Shown here piece by piece: positions 22,700-33,749 of a stretch of 64,000 nt of DNA (positions within the stretch are counted from its first letter, which is position 1; each line of letters begins with the position of its first letter). Source of the stretch: Nymphaea colorata (lineage: Eukaryota; Streptophyta; Magnoliopsida; Nymphaeales; Nymphaeaceae); contig NC_045138.2 in NCBI RefSeq assembly GCF_008831285.2, positions 17,517,934-17,581,933 of the forward strand, read 5' to 3'. The notes under the pieces were generated by a model. The model did not search any database and was not told the DNA's origin. It saw only the letters and a list, made by a program, of their open reading frames with translations. The translations under genes and the position numbers were made by a program.

Positions 22700-24100
22700 A
22701 TCACGCCCCTCAATTAAGAAAATGCTTTTTCTACGTCGTCACCGGATAACGTCAAACAAATGCATCATCTTATGAAGTTACAAACTCTATTCTAAGTCAC
22801 CAAACTCTTTTATTTTACTGCCACACCCGAGTCGCATCGAGTCGGGTGTGCACTGAACATGGGTGCGGCTCGGACTCACACTCGAGCTCAATTAGAATGT
22901 CATATTACTAAATTACTTATATAATATATGTTGTTCTAATATTTTTCTATGAAATACAATTATTCAAATATGTTATATATATTAATAACTAAATTGTAAT
23001 AATAACATATACATGCTTATTCTTTTATATATATAATAAATTAATAATAATAATAAAATATTCTAGCCGCACCGCCATACTTAAATTTTTTTGGATGTGC
23101 CGCTTCGGCGCCCGCACCTGGCACTCTGGTGACATAAACTCTATTACTTTATAAGGCATGGAAATCAGAAAGGTTAATACCCTTTAAAACAATGTAGTCT
23201 CAATTACTCAATCTTCACAAACGAGTTAGAGAAGGCAATGTGGATTAACCAATTTTGACTTCAGCGCTACAAATCGAGGCAGAGTTTGGGTTTTCATTCA
23301 AGGAAAATCCCACTACCAAGCTTGGAGACAACTCTTTCTTGAACCCATTGCCATCCCCAGACCAGTCCCTTTCAAACACGAGACCCTTTACCCCGACTTT
23401 TGATACTCCATAAACCAAAGAATTTATCACCTAACCTGCCATTGAAGAGACGTAAGTTAAAACCCTTTGAATCCACTTAAGATGGAGCCCTAAGAGGACG
23501 TTTGATGGTGACAGGACATGCGGAACGGAACACGTGTGTCCTGTTTAGTCGATTTTTTTTATCAAACACTGTCCGCAGTAGTACAGGATGAACACGACAT
23601 ACAGTTGGACAGAGAGATATAAGTTATCTTGTGTTATATATTGTTGTGAACTAACCCTCATATCAGCATGTAACAAAACACTCTAACTGCCCTCTCACTT
23701 TCGTTTAACTTTTAAAAGTAACATGCCATTCTAGTGGCGCTGAAACCACAACTTGTTAGCGGTCTGAATGGGACTCACCCAAGCCCAAGTCCCTCTGCCA
23801 CATGCAAGGACCCAAAGCAAGGTTTATAATTTATTAGTGGAAACCAACAACAGGCACTAGCTATAAAATTTACAATTCTTAAAGGGCTCTCAGTATATAA
23901 ATGAAGAAAGCTTTCTTTAAATATTAAATATAAAAAATAAGACTTTTTACAAGCATGTGTGGGCAAGTGACCACCTTGTGTATGAATCAACAAAAGGACG
24001 ACCGAAGTTTTACAAATTGCCCACCAACTTTTCTTTTATAAAATGAAGCAAAAAATGAAGTACTTGCGTGGCATTTTGATACCCGAGAAAACTCGAGAGT
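22700..24100. other. Intergenic DNA with repeat remnants
   Basis: No gene was recognised. A stretch at 22815-23125 has GGTGCGGCTCGGACTCACAC and GTGCCGCTTCGGCGCCCGCAC around an AT-rich core, resembling the edges of a degenerate repeat. At 23495-23640 a piece with GTTTGATGGTGACAGGACATG and ACAGGATGAACACGAC resembles a MITE edge. Related ACAGGACA words occur at 25.63 and 39.41 kb. A GTGTGGGCAAG-edged repeat lies at 23840-23990. Confidence 0.4.
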
Positions 24101-26029
24101 AAGCCTCCTTTTGTTTTTTCTCTTTTTTCCTATACATGGAAATCTTCCTTCCGATGCTTTCTTTTACATAAATAAATAACTAAAATTTGAAACGGGGAAT
24201 ACTGATAAGAACATCTCTGCCCATGAAAATGCCACCACACATAGATATCTGAAAAAAAGCTTATAGGGTCGCAGAAGAATGTACTTCTCTTGCTAATTCA
24301 AGCAAAAACAATAGCGAAAGATGGGCATGTTAATTTCCTACAGATCAGAATCACAGATAATAGATGAGAACTGAATGAGAATGTAATTTTTTCGGACAAG
24401 AGATTGGTTTTCTTCACATATATGTGAGTAGGAGGACTCTTCTTGTGAAGCGTTGTTTCATTCTTTCTCTTGTCCTCCCTTCCTCCAAGTCAAGTGAAAA
24501 GGAAAGAATTGGTGAGCTTTGACAGTCCCGCTTCTGCCAGTATTTGAACTCTTGACCTCCCTTATCGAACAAAAAAAATAATTTTCCAATAGAAATACAG
24601 ATATTGTGTAAATGGGTCCAGAGCAGGTTAGAAATGTAATTCAAAAAGCATATATATCTGCTCTGGTTCAAACTAGTTACAAAGATTCATTTTATATTTT
24701 TTTGCTCCTGAAAATGGACATCTTTCTAGAAAATCAAGCAGTCCAACGTTGGACTCAGACACGACTTTTCTGCATTTGTATTCAATTCGAGTTTGGACAT
24801 ACAAATATATGGAAAAACAAAGAATATATCTAATACGAATATGATCTATTGACATCCCATGAGTGCTAAAAAAAAGTTGCGATTTTGGAAAACTGTGTTT
24901 TTCAAGTAGTAGTACAACGTGATCAGTGTTGAAAGCGAGCAATATTGGCGGATTCTCTTATGCTAGGGAAAATAGAATGGCATTGTTTTCTATTATTTTC
25001 AATCCAATAGAGCTAATTATTTTAAATGTATAATCTAAATTAAACAATTTTCCGAATTTATTATTAAAAACTGACAGAAAGATGTCAAAAAACTAAAATT
25101 CGTATAATTTTTTAAGCAGCAATTAACATGCCTGGGCATTACCTCACTAGCTGCATATCATGGTGTCACACTAAAATGCAGTACCATAGTGATATCACAT
25201 AGTTCTTTGATTTCACTAGATTTTGCACCTTGCTTTTCAATTCTTCTAAGCTTTTAGGTTGTACTGTTTGGAAAACCAGGTTTAATGTCAGAAATCTAGC
25301 TTTTTAACAACTATCACTTAAATAAGCCTTAAATGTCATTATTTAGATGATGAAATTTTTGGCTTCTAAAAAGTTATTTCCTGATCACAGCTTATCCATT
25401 GCTCGTGATAATCACAAACTTATACCCATCAACGGCGATCAGCAACATACATGATACATAATTGCATGCTTAATTGCCATAATCGTCATCACCATGAGAT
25501 GGGCAGAGGTTCTCCGGAAACACACCATAATCCGACCCAGTTATGGAACCAGACATTTTTGGTTAAGAAACACTAATAGCTTTAAATAATTAAATCCCTG
25601 AGAGGTCATTTGATTGTTGTCCATTAAGACAGGACGTCATGTCCATTACACTACTGTCCTGTCTTCATTAAGACGCAATCCATCCCTACAGTTCTATTTC
25701 GTAAAAAAGTGCAAAAAATCTATTTGAAAGTCAGGGCTACCCTTGTGTGCCATGTCATCATCTATTTTTTCATTTTCTAAATGTTTTTATATTTTAACGT
25801 TTAATAAAATTTTGTATGTTTTTCATTTTGTTAAAATTTTATTCAAATTCTGATTTTTTTATTAGTTATATGGACAAGAGCCTACCTCACTTCATATACC
25901 CAATCATGTGAAAACAAATGGGCAATACGCTTCATGGAGTCTTCATCTTAGAAATTAATAACGAAAGAAAACATAAAATTATATATGGAGAAAAACGATG
26001 AAGACGATTGAATCAAAATCCCATCACCA

Positions 26030-26225
26030 ATGTAGTAACCACTGTTTTTAAAATCGGTGAGAATCCGCCTGAATCGGCCAATTCGAATCAATTCGGTTTT
26101 TTACCCATTCGCTTCAAGGCCGATTCAACGCCCACAAAAAAAATTGGCGATTTTCGTAAGAATCGGCTGAAAATCGAGCGATTCTTCGAACCTTCCGATT
26201 CCGCAACCTTCTTTTAAAGGTCATC
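26030..26225. repeat. AATCGG-rich dispersed fragment
   Basis: The block contains repeated AATCGG/GATTC words (TAAAATCGGTGAGAATCCG, GAATCGGCCAATTCGAATC, GAATCGGCTGAAAATCGAGCG). It is a typical degenerate plant repeat within copy B where copy A carries the palindrome. The open frame over it has no recognisable domain. Confidence 0.4.
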
Positions 26226-26559
26226 TGCTACAACCCGTTTCGTTTTAGGGTTATCTGATACAACCCACCCTACCTTGTGCATGGACAAAAGGGGGACCAA
26301 AGTTTTACAAATTTCCCTAAACTTTATTTTTGTTATTAAAATGAGCCATATAGTAAGTTTTAATTCATTTCGTTGGACCTTAAATAATAACTGATTCTTA
26401 TTGCTAGTTAAAAAAAAATGTTGCCAGCAGGTGCAGAATCCCCATTAAAAAAGAGTTTATTGTGTTATGTTAATTTTTTAAATTTTTTCTTCTTATTTGT
26501 GACTGATTTTGTAATTGTTTAATTTTTAAATTTAAATTACATTTTAATCAAATCTGATT

Positions 26560-26930
26560 TACAAACAATTCAGAATCCGATTTGATTCACCGATTTATTA
26601 AGTCATTTAGCATTCTGATTCAAGACTTTGTTAACATTGGTAAAAATATGTGAACGGTAGTCTTCATGGAGCATTTATTAACAGAAATTAAATAAATAAA
26701 AATAATAAAATTATATAAAAAAAAAATGATAAGGAAGATTGGAATATTTTGCACTCGTCAATGTAAAGCAAGTGGGCAGTACGTTTCATGGAATGCTGAC
26801 CATAATGATTAAGTGATTGCTAAAAAAATAAAACTATATGTGAAGAAAAATGATAAGAAAGATTGGAAAATCCTTTCCTTCCTGATTTACCTAGAGATTA
26901 CTTCAGGTAATTGGTACAGTTCTCTCTCTC
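26560..26930 (+). repeat. Dispersed repeat 'R', copy 3 of 3
   Basis: The words GATTCACCGATTTATTAAGTC, AAGGAAGATTGGAATATTTTGC, AATGTAAAGCAAGTGGGCAG and GATTGGAAAATCC appear in the same order as in copies 1 and 2. Confidence 0.7.
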
Positions 26931-27976
26931 TTGGAAATCCATCTACTTCCTGTATATTATTGTTCATCTTCAGAGGGTTGCGAGCATTGGTGACAAAGTC
27001 GACAAGAATCGATCAGAATTCACTTGGGGTGGTTGGAATAGCCTCCTGCTTACCGGAATTCTCTTAAATATGTTCTCAATTTGCTCCTTAGTTTGTAGAT
27101 TTCATAAAGTATTTATTCATTTACGTTTTTCTGTTTTTGGTTTTCAATTTTTCATTTTCATTGCCCCAAAAGCTAGATCCCAAGATATCGAACAAAATGC
27201 CCACAGAAAAACAAACCCTTACCAGAAAGCAAGCAACCGTAAATCGCTAGATTTATCAGAACTCTCCAAAGTTGAAACCCTTGAGCTCCTGTAAACCCTG
27301 AAATTTCAGTCAATCATAGTCCGAACAGAGATCTCTCCTAGAGAGAGAGAGAGAGAGAGAAAGATAGAGAAAGCAAAGGGTATTGAGAGAGGGACGAGAA
27401 AAGGGGATCTGTTTATGAAGACAAACGCAAGGAAGAAAGGAAAGACTCTCTCTCTCTCATTTCTTTCTCTACAGGGAAAGTGAGGAAAGAAGGAGGAAAG
27501 GAAGCTTCGAGCGGCGAAGAGGCTGCCCGGCTTTAGCGCATCCAACGACGCCCAAGGAAGCCGTGTGTTGCAGTCGACGAAAAATCTACGTTTCGTTTGC
27601 ACGCGCTAAAGTCGTGCACGAAGTGTCCTTATAGAGGTGGTGAGCAAGAAATATGACGATGAGTTTGGAGGAGGTTGATTTGGTTCCACAAACTCATCTT
27701 AGATATAATAAGAAAAGTGGCATTTCTTTAGTAGTGTTGTTTGCCTCAAAGGTGAAAAGAGTCCGCTCACGTTCTTCTTTCTTGTTCCTATTCTTCTAAA
27801 ATTTGAGAGTTCATTGCTTCTAAATTCTTCAAGAGAAGTATATTTCCCCAACGCACCATTGGTTCTCTTGTAGTTTCAAAAGAGGGTGAATTATAAAATA
27901 CTGAAAAATATGTTTTCACATTATACTTTGGAGAATATGGTGTAGACGTAATTCCACAATCCATAATGAAGAAACC

Positions 27977-28436
27977 ATGTCTCCACAACAAGACTCTCAA
28001 GCCATCTGGCGGGTTTGTGTCCATGGCTTCTATGCTACCTTAAGAGACTCCGTTGATGATAGGAAAAACCTTCAGGTTTGGCTGGCTACAGGATCCTTCC
28101 TGACAAGTCTCCCCCATTATTAACAGGTCAAGCTTGTCTTCAAGTTGCCTTCGTAACTTCTAGTGGTAGAAAGTTGGTCGCCTTTCTGTTTACAGACACG
28201 AAAGGTCTACGTCTTGACCAAGGAGTACAGTAGTGGGAGGATATCAATGACCTACCTGAAGACACCATTCTCCGACAGCGCTTGATGGGTGGTGGCTTGG
28301 ACAGGTTTCAGAAGATTTTGCTGATTTCTAACAATATGGCAAAGCATCTACGGCAACATCTTTCACAGGGTGCAAATTCTGCAAAACAACAACCTGCATA
28401 TGATATTTTGTCTCTTGTAACCCAAGCTATGTAAAT
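27977..28436 (+). pseudogene. Unidentified intronless coding remnant with a frameshift and a stop
   Basis: I do not recognise the family. From ATG at 27977 a protein-like frame reads MSPQQDSQAIWRVCVHGFYA .. NLQVWLATGSFLTS and hits a stop at about 28121. One base over, the reading continues (LLTGQACLQVAFVTSSGRK, LVAFLFTDTKGLRLDQG) through one in-frame TAG. It then runs WEDINDLPEDTILRQRLMGG, LDRFQKILLISNNMAKHLRQ and AYDILSLVTQAM to TAA at 28436. The composition is that of a conserved globular protein with alternating beta and helical segments. Continuous coding without introns, plus the lesions, suggests a decayed retrocopy. No clear poly-A tail is seen. Confidence 0.5.
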
Positions 28437-28439
28437 CTG

Positions 28440-29450
28440 GTTCTTTCAACTTTTGGTTTCAACTTGGTTTGTTTTTTTCCTGGCTCGCTCTAGCTCTTAA
28501 GTTAGAGTGACTGCCTATTTTTACTATATATATTTTTGCTATTGAAATAAAAGGTTAAGGGGCCTTTCTCCCGCAGGGTTGTTGCGGAAGTGTCCTTATA
28601 AAAAGAGAAAGTAGAGAGAGAGCCTTTTCTTCTCCTTATTCCTATCCCCTTGCTTGTCTTAATAAACAAATTCCCTTTCTTTATATATATATATATATAC
28701 CCTTCATGTTTCATCTCCTTTCAGATGAATTCGTTCAGATGAATTCGTGGAGATGATTGATTGACTGAGTAGGGTTTCAATATTTTTTGGAGATTTTTGG
28801 TCACTTTAGCCATTTTTGGTTGCTTTCTTCCTTATTAGGGTTTTCCTTTTCGGAGATTTTGATTGATTTATCGGGTTTTGTTTTTGTTTTTTTGTGCATT
28901 GGCGTCTAAAACTTTAAAAATTACATTTTCTGAATTCAGGAACCTCGCCATATTTCAGCTTGTATATCAGTGTCTTATTTTTGCAGCAAGATGATTGATG
29001 CCATAGGAATTTGAGATCCGACCACCTATTATGCCGGCCCCGATTTTTGCCCAACCCTTTTGGCTTGTACTATTTCTATAGGTAATTTTTTTTTGTTATA
29101 AACTAATTAAAAGGAAAAATAAAGCTTTTTTTACAAAATGAACATACAAAGAATTTTAATTTACTCTAGCAGGCCTCATATAATAACTGGATTTAAATGC
29201 AAGTTCAAAAAATGTCTCTAGGAGGCGCAGAATCCCCATTAAAAAATATTTGTTATGTTGTGTTACTTTTAAATTTTTTGCCCTTTTTCTGACTGATATT
29301 TTAATTTTTTAATATTTACCTAATTGGTACAACTCAAACCTATTGAAAAGAACAGTTCATTAGTGAAAGTAATGTTCGGGAATTGAGTATGCAGTTTGAT
29401 CTCAATTTAGTATAACACATAGTGGGGTGCTTATCATCAACTATTCTTTT
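28440..29450. other. AT-rich intergenic DNA
   Basis: T-rich sequence with a TA microsatellite (28681-28699). A 12-base word TTCAGATGAATT is duplicated at 28722-28743. Otherwise no feature was recognised. Confidence 0.5.
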
Positions 29451-29456
29451 TCAATT

Positions 29457-30388
29457 GGTTTTTTTTTACACCAATTTAGAACTCAGGCAAGTTTCCATCG
29501 AGAAAGTGTTGATATGGTCAGCATTTCTTCTTTGTTCTTGTTCTTCTTTTGGAGATTTCCGTTTTAGATCTTTGCAGAGGCTTTTCTAACCATTGAAGCT
29601 ATTGAAGACAAGTTGTTTTTTTCTTTGTTGTGCCGAAAAATGTTTCAAATAATTATAGCTTATGCAAGCACCATATGTTAATGTCTTTTATTTCTATACA
29701 AAAAAAAGTATCAAACATAAGCTATAGTTGTTTGATATTTTTTTTATAGAAATAAAAGATATTAACGTATGTATGGTATTTGCATAAGCCATAATTATTT
29801 GAAACATTTTTCTTTGATGCATTCGTTCTTTATTATTTTGCTATGCATTGCAAGATGGTCGCTACTTAAACCATTTTTATCAGAAGTCGTGCTCATCTTT
29901 TGCATGTATTTGAGTAATTTTGCGTATCTTTCTTCTCAGTAGTGCAACTAGCGTGTCAACCATGTCACTGGCACTGGCTTCTTTGGGTTCTACGAGTTGC
30001 TTTAGTTGTGCGACACAAGAAAAAGAAAAAAACAACTTGTCTTTGATAGCCTCAATGCAGTGGAGGAGCAAGAAATTTTTAGCTATGGGCACTGATATAA
30101 AAATTCTTATTTTTCAAGGGACACAACATATGTAACTAAGTAAATATTTGTAAGGAATTTATGTAAAAACATATAAGAATAAATAAAAATTTTGTTGCTG
30201 GCGTGGGCAACTGCCCACGCCAGCCTATATGTAGTTAGGTTACTGTTTCAATGGTTGAAAAAGCCTCTGCAAAGATCTAAAATGAGAATCTCCCAAAGAA
30301 AAAAAAAAACAAAGAAGAAATGTTGATCATATCAACACTTTCTTGATCTAAACGTGCCTGAGTTCTAAAATGGTGTCAAAAAAAAAAT
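29457..30388. repeat. Foldback element 5 (terminal inverted arms about 145 bp)
   Basis: The left arm (29457-29604) reads ACACCAATTTAGAACTCAGG .. AAGTGTTGATATGGTCA .. TTTGCAGAGGCTTTT. The right arm (30246-30388) is its reverse complement at roughly 85-90% identity. Between them lie a tight hairpin (29635-29812) and a GTGGGCAACTGCCCAC-edged repeat (30060-30235). No transposase is encoded. This is a non-autonomous foldback transposon by structure. Confidence 0.85.
29635..29812. repeat. Compact hairpin, arms about 65 nt, MITE- or miRNA-precursor-like
   Basis: The left arm starts AAAAATGTTTCAAATAATTA and ends TTTATTTCTATA. The right arm starts TATAGAAATAAAAGAT and ends AATTATTTGAAACATTTTT. Pairing is about 90% over 65 bases. 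The loop itself contains a second pair (ATCAAACA / TGTTTGAT). The predicted RNA stem would be near the size of a plant miRNA or young MIR precursor. A MITE origin is at least as likely. Confidence 0.75.
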
Positions 30389-30483
30389 CTGAATGCAGTT
30401 TTGCCTTTTCTTTTTTATATGGAACAATATTCAGACACGCAGTCATATTGGCCGTTTTGTCCGTTCAAACCTTTTGTTTCTTT

Positions 30484-31584
30484 AAGGTCCCGTTTGGTCT
30501 GGAAATTTAGAATTGAAAAAATATTTCTAAAAATATATTTTTTATAATAAAAGAATATGAATTTTTTTTTCGATTCTCATTTTGATGTATGTGTGATGAC
30601 TGAGATTCTTCTTTTGATGAAAAAGAAATATATTTTTTGATGAAAAAGAAATATATTCCTAGAAACCTTATAAAAGACCTAAATGTAAAAAGAGTTTGAG
30701 TAAACTTACAAATAAAAAACAAGAAAGGAATTACTTATTAGACAAGTCAATGGGTTCCAACTTCCAAGTGCATGAGAGCCAGGTAATCAGAAAATTCTCA
30801 GGCATATTGGTAGGCATAAAAAATTTCTACTATGTTGCATAAGCATAAATTGAATGAAGCAAACATCCATCATTTTCTAAACTATGTGCATATTCACTAG
30901 CTCCACACGAATATCCTTAAGAACAAACGTTCAGTATTAGTTAAAACATGAAAAGTGATTTCATCAAGAATCCTAAAAAAGTAAAAATAACATAAAAGGT
31001 CATGTATCTTCACCAAAAGATTATTTGATTCTCAATTGATCTAAAATTGGCCTACATGTGATCATTGTGAGATCCACACAAATATCTTCAGAATTGCACC
31101 AACTTTGCAATTTAGAGGAGGACAGTGAGTAAAGATGGCATACAATAGAGGCACCAATGGTAAACATATATACAATTATCCTCCAAATCTTAATGCCTTA
31201 AGTTATTTTAATCAAATATACCCATATAAATCACTATGTCTGCTTTGATAAGAATCAACTCCGAGCTCCTCTGAATAGGACAATACTATGAGAGTGAGAA
31301 GGCGAGAGAGGCAACGAGCAGCAGGCGGTTGAGCAAGGGCGAGAGATACGATCAAGGGAGGCGGCAGCCGCAGGAGGGAGGCAAGATGTGAGCGTGCCCT
31401 AACGGGCAAAAAAAAAAACCGGAAATATGTTTCCACCTCTCGCGGTGGAAACATTTTTCCGAAAGAAAAAATTCCGATTCCAACCTCAACGGTAAAAAGT
31501 ATTTTTCTACCTTTGATAAACAAGAAAAATTTTAAAATTTTGATTCAGTTACAGTGCTCTTCCAGGCCATCAAACGGGCCCTAA
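30484..31584. mobile_element. Non-autonomous TIR element (about 1.1 kb)
   Basis: The ends read AAGGTCCCGTTTGGTCTGGA on the left. On the right they read TTAGGGCCCGTTTGATGGCC when reverse-complemented. This is a GGNCCCGTTTG terminal inverted repeat of the kind seen on hAT-like plant elements. Inside are a 22-base direct duplication (TTTGATGAAAAAGAAATATATT at about 30614-30657) and a GC-rich block (31290-31400) that differs in composition and could be captured host sequence. No transposase frame is present. A target duplication was not resolved. Confidence 0.55.
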
Positions 31585-31599
31585 GGGAATTTGATTACG

Positions 31600-33740
31600 T
31601 AAAAATTGCAATTAGAACTTTTTTATTCATCTTGCTGCTAATGTTATGAACAATAGATGTAACTAGCCCTGGTTTCAGCTCATTTCTCTTACAAACGAAG
31701 CTTCCAGAAGCACCATCTCAGCAATTTTTCATGCAGCGGAAGTTCCGCAAAAATATGAACGCAATATCAAGAATTTTCTTCGGATACACAAGTATTTGAA
31801 ACAAGCAAAATAAGTACAACAGACCCTTCATAAGTATGTCCCAAGGGGTTGCGTAGCATAGGGGCGAAGCCATTAATTTTTTGTCACAGAGGCCAAACTA
31901 TAGTTTTAAAATTTTAACAAGAGCCGAAATAAAAATTTCGAATTTTTTATATGTATTAAACTAATTTTTTTTAGATTTGCACATAAATTTTTAATGTTTT
32001 AAAAATATAAAGAGGGGGAGAGGGGGTGGGGCCAAGGCCCATGCAGGCTCTCCTTCCCTTTGCCCCTGCTAGGGTGGTTGTTGTCACGTCTCAATGCGTT
32101 ATTTCTCTGAATCGTAATAGATTATGAAGTAAGCTCTCTGGAGCCTGCAGATAGTTTATCGTCTCAAGATGTTGCCTACTACGCGGCCTAGTGTGCGTTC
32201 CAGTGCTGCTGGAACGAGAAAATGGATCCATGAACCTAACCAGACACGCTTTATTTGGCTAGAAGTAACTGAAGAAATGGGTCAGTTTTTAGGTCGGTTT
32301 AGAACAAATCAGACCTCAAATCTGATGCACGCAAACGGGTCGAGCTTTGATCCACGCCTAGTTTTCGGATCAGCATAGCATACCCATATCCAAAATCGGG
32401 CGATTATGTCACCCACGTGGACCAAGTCCAAAGACAACCTGCAGATCCTAGATATGGATCAAGTCATGTTGGAAGAGCTGGTCCGTTTCGATTCGTGTTC
32501 AATGTTGTGAAAGCTTTTAGATTAAGACCCTTTACCATGCTCGATGAAAGATATCCATTTTCATGGGCAAACACTCAAATGGATCTCTCTTTCGTGTTTG
32601 AATCAGGTTAAGATATACATCAGCTTCGTTATTTATTTCCTTTCACATTGATACAGACATAGACCCATTTGTTCACAATATGTGTTTTTAATAAATTAGT
32701 TATTTGGTTCAAATTACCAAATAAGAGCACCATTCATCCTCAAACCAGGCTTACTTAGTGAATTTTCTCTCTCTTAAATAACCAAAGTAGTATCTCATTA
32801 GGTTGGGTCAGGAGCACGTGAAGAGGCACATATAGTTTGATTCCTACGGATGCTGTGCATTCGTGTTTTAAGAGGTGGAGTATGGTACCTAAGTTGAATG
32901 GTGCACCACTATTATTATTAGTGCCGATGCAACTCGAAATATCAAAAAGGGAGAACGGGAGGGCTTTCCGGCTCTTTTTCATTCCGCGAGTCGTAAGCCT
33001 CTAACTCCCCTTGAGAATAACCATGGGAATGCTTTTAATGATTTTGACGCTCTTTCTGAAACTCAACAAATTGTTTAACTGCAAAGTCAAAGTTCTTGTG
33101 GAAAACACACAAATGCAACTAACTAGCAGATACATCTGCCAAAAAGAGAAGAAGAAAATCCAATGAACCATGGTTGGCTGATGGGAATTAACTACTAGCA
33201 AATAAAAAACAGAATCCAGTCTTCAGTGAAGAGAATGGAAGATGGAAGGGCATTAGAAAGGACTTCTCGTCATCCCTTTTAGGCATAGAGATTCATGGAT
33301 TAAGTCGCAAGCGTAGTCAGTAATAACGTCTTGAAATTTTAAACGGCAAGTGAGAAACTAATAACACAAACATCAAAAGATAAATAGATTTGCAACATAT
33401 AAAAAATAGAAAATAAAAAAAACTATTTTACATTAAAAAACTAAAAAAAACTAAAAAAATACAAAAAACGCATTGAAACGTGTTTTTTTTTTTCTTAACG
33501 TTTTTCCCCAAAACATGTTTTTTTAAAGCTTTAAACAACTAGTTAATTTATCACGTTTTTTTCGAAAAAATTGTGTTTTCTTTTACTATGGTCGCAAGTC
33601 CACAAACCCATGGCGTTAGCTTGATATCAGGAGTGACAAAGGTAGATAACCATCCAAACCTCTGTCGGTAATAGTGCACGTAGAGATGTCAATATATCTG
33701 ATTAGGATCGGATCTCCAATGAACCATTTCAAAAAGGATT
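31600..33740. other. Intergenic DNA with repeat remnants
   Basis: At 31858-32075 there is a copy of the GGGGCGAAGCCATTAATTTTT-edged repeat. No gene was recognised in the remainder. Short open frames at 32169-32378 and 32417-32611 have no recognisable domain and are adjacent to GGATCC/GGATCAAG repeat-like words. Confidence 0.4.
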
Positions 33741-33749
33741 AGGAGGCAC

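Larger units (their letters stand above)
24110..27370 (+). repeat. Segmental duplication, copy B
   Basis: This is colinear with copy A at 15.2-19.3 kb in the same orientation. It begins around CTGATAAGAACATCTCTGCCC and ends in a GA tract (27341-27360) matching 19300-19316 in copy A. Where copy A has the U-box palindrome, copy B has an unrelated AT-rich stretch (about 25.87-26.50 kb). So either the palindrome entered A after the duplication, or B lost it. Divergence by eye is about 20-25%, so the event is old. It is non-coding. Confidence 0.75.
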
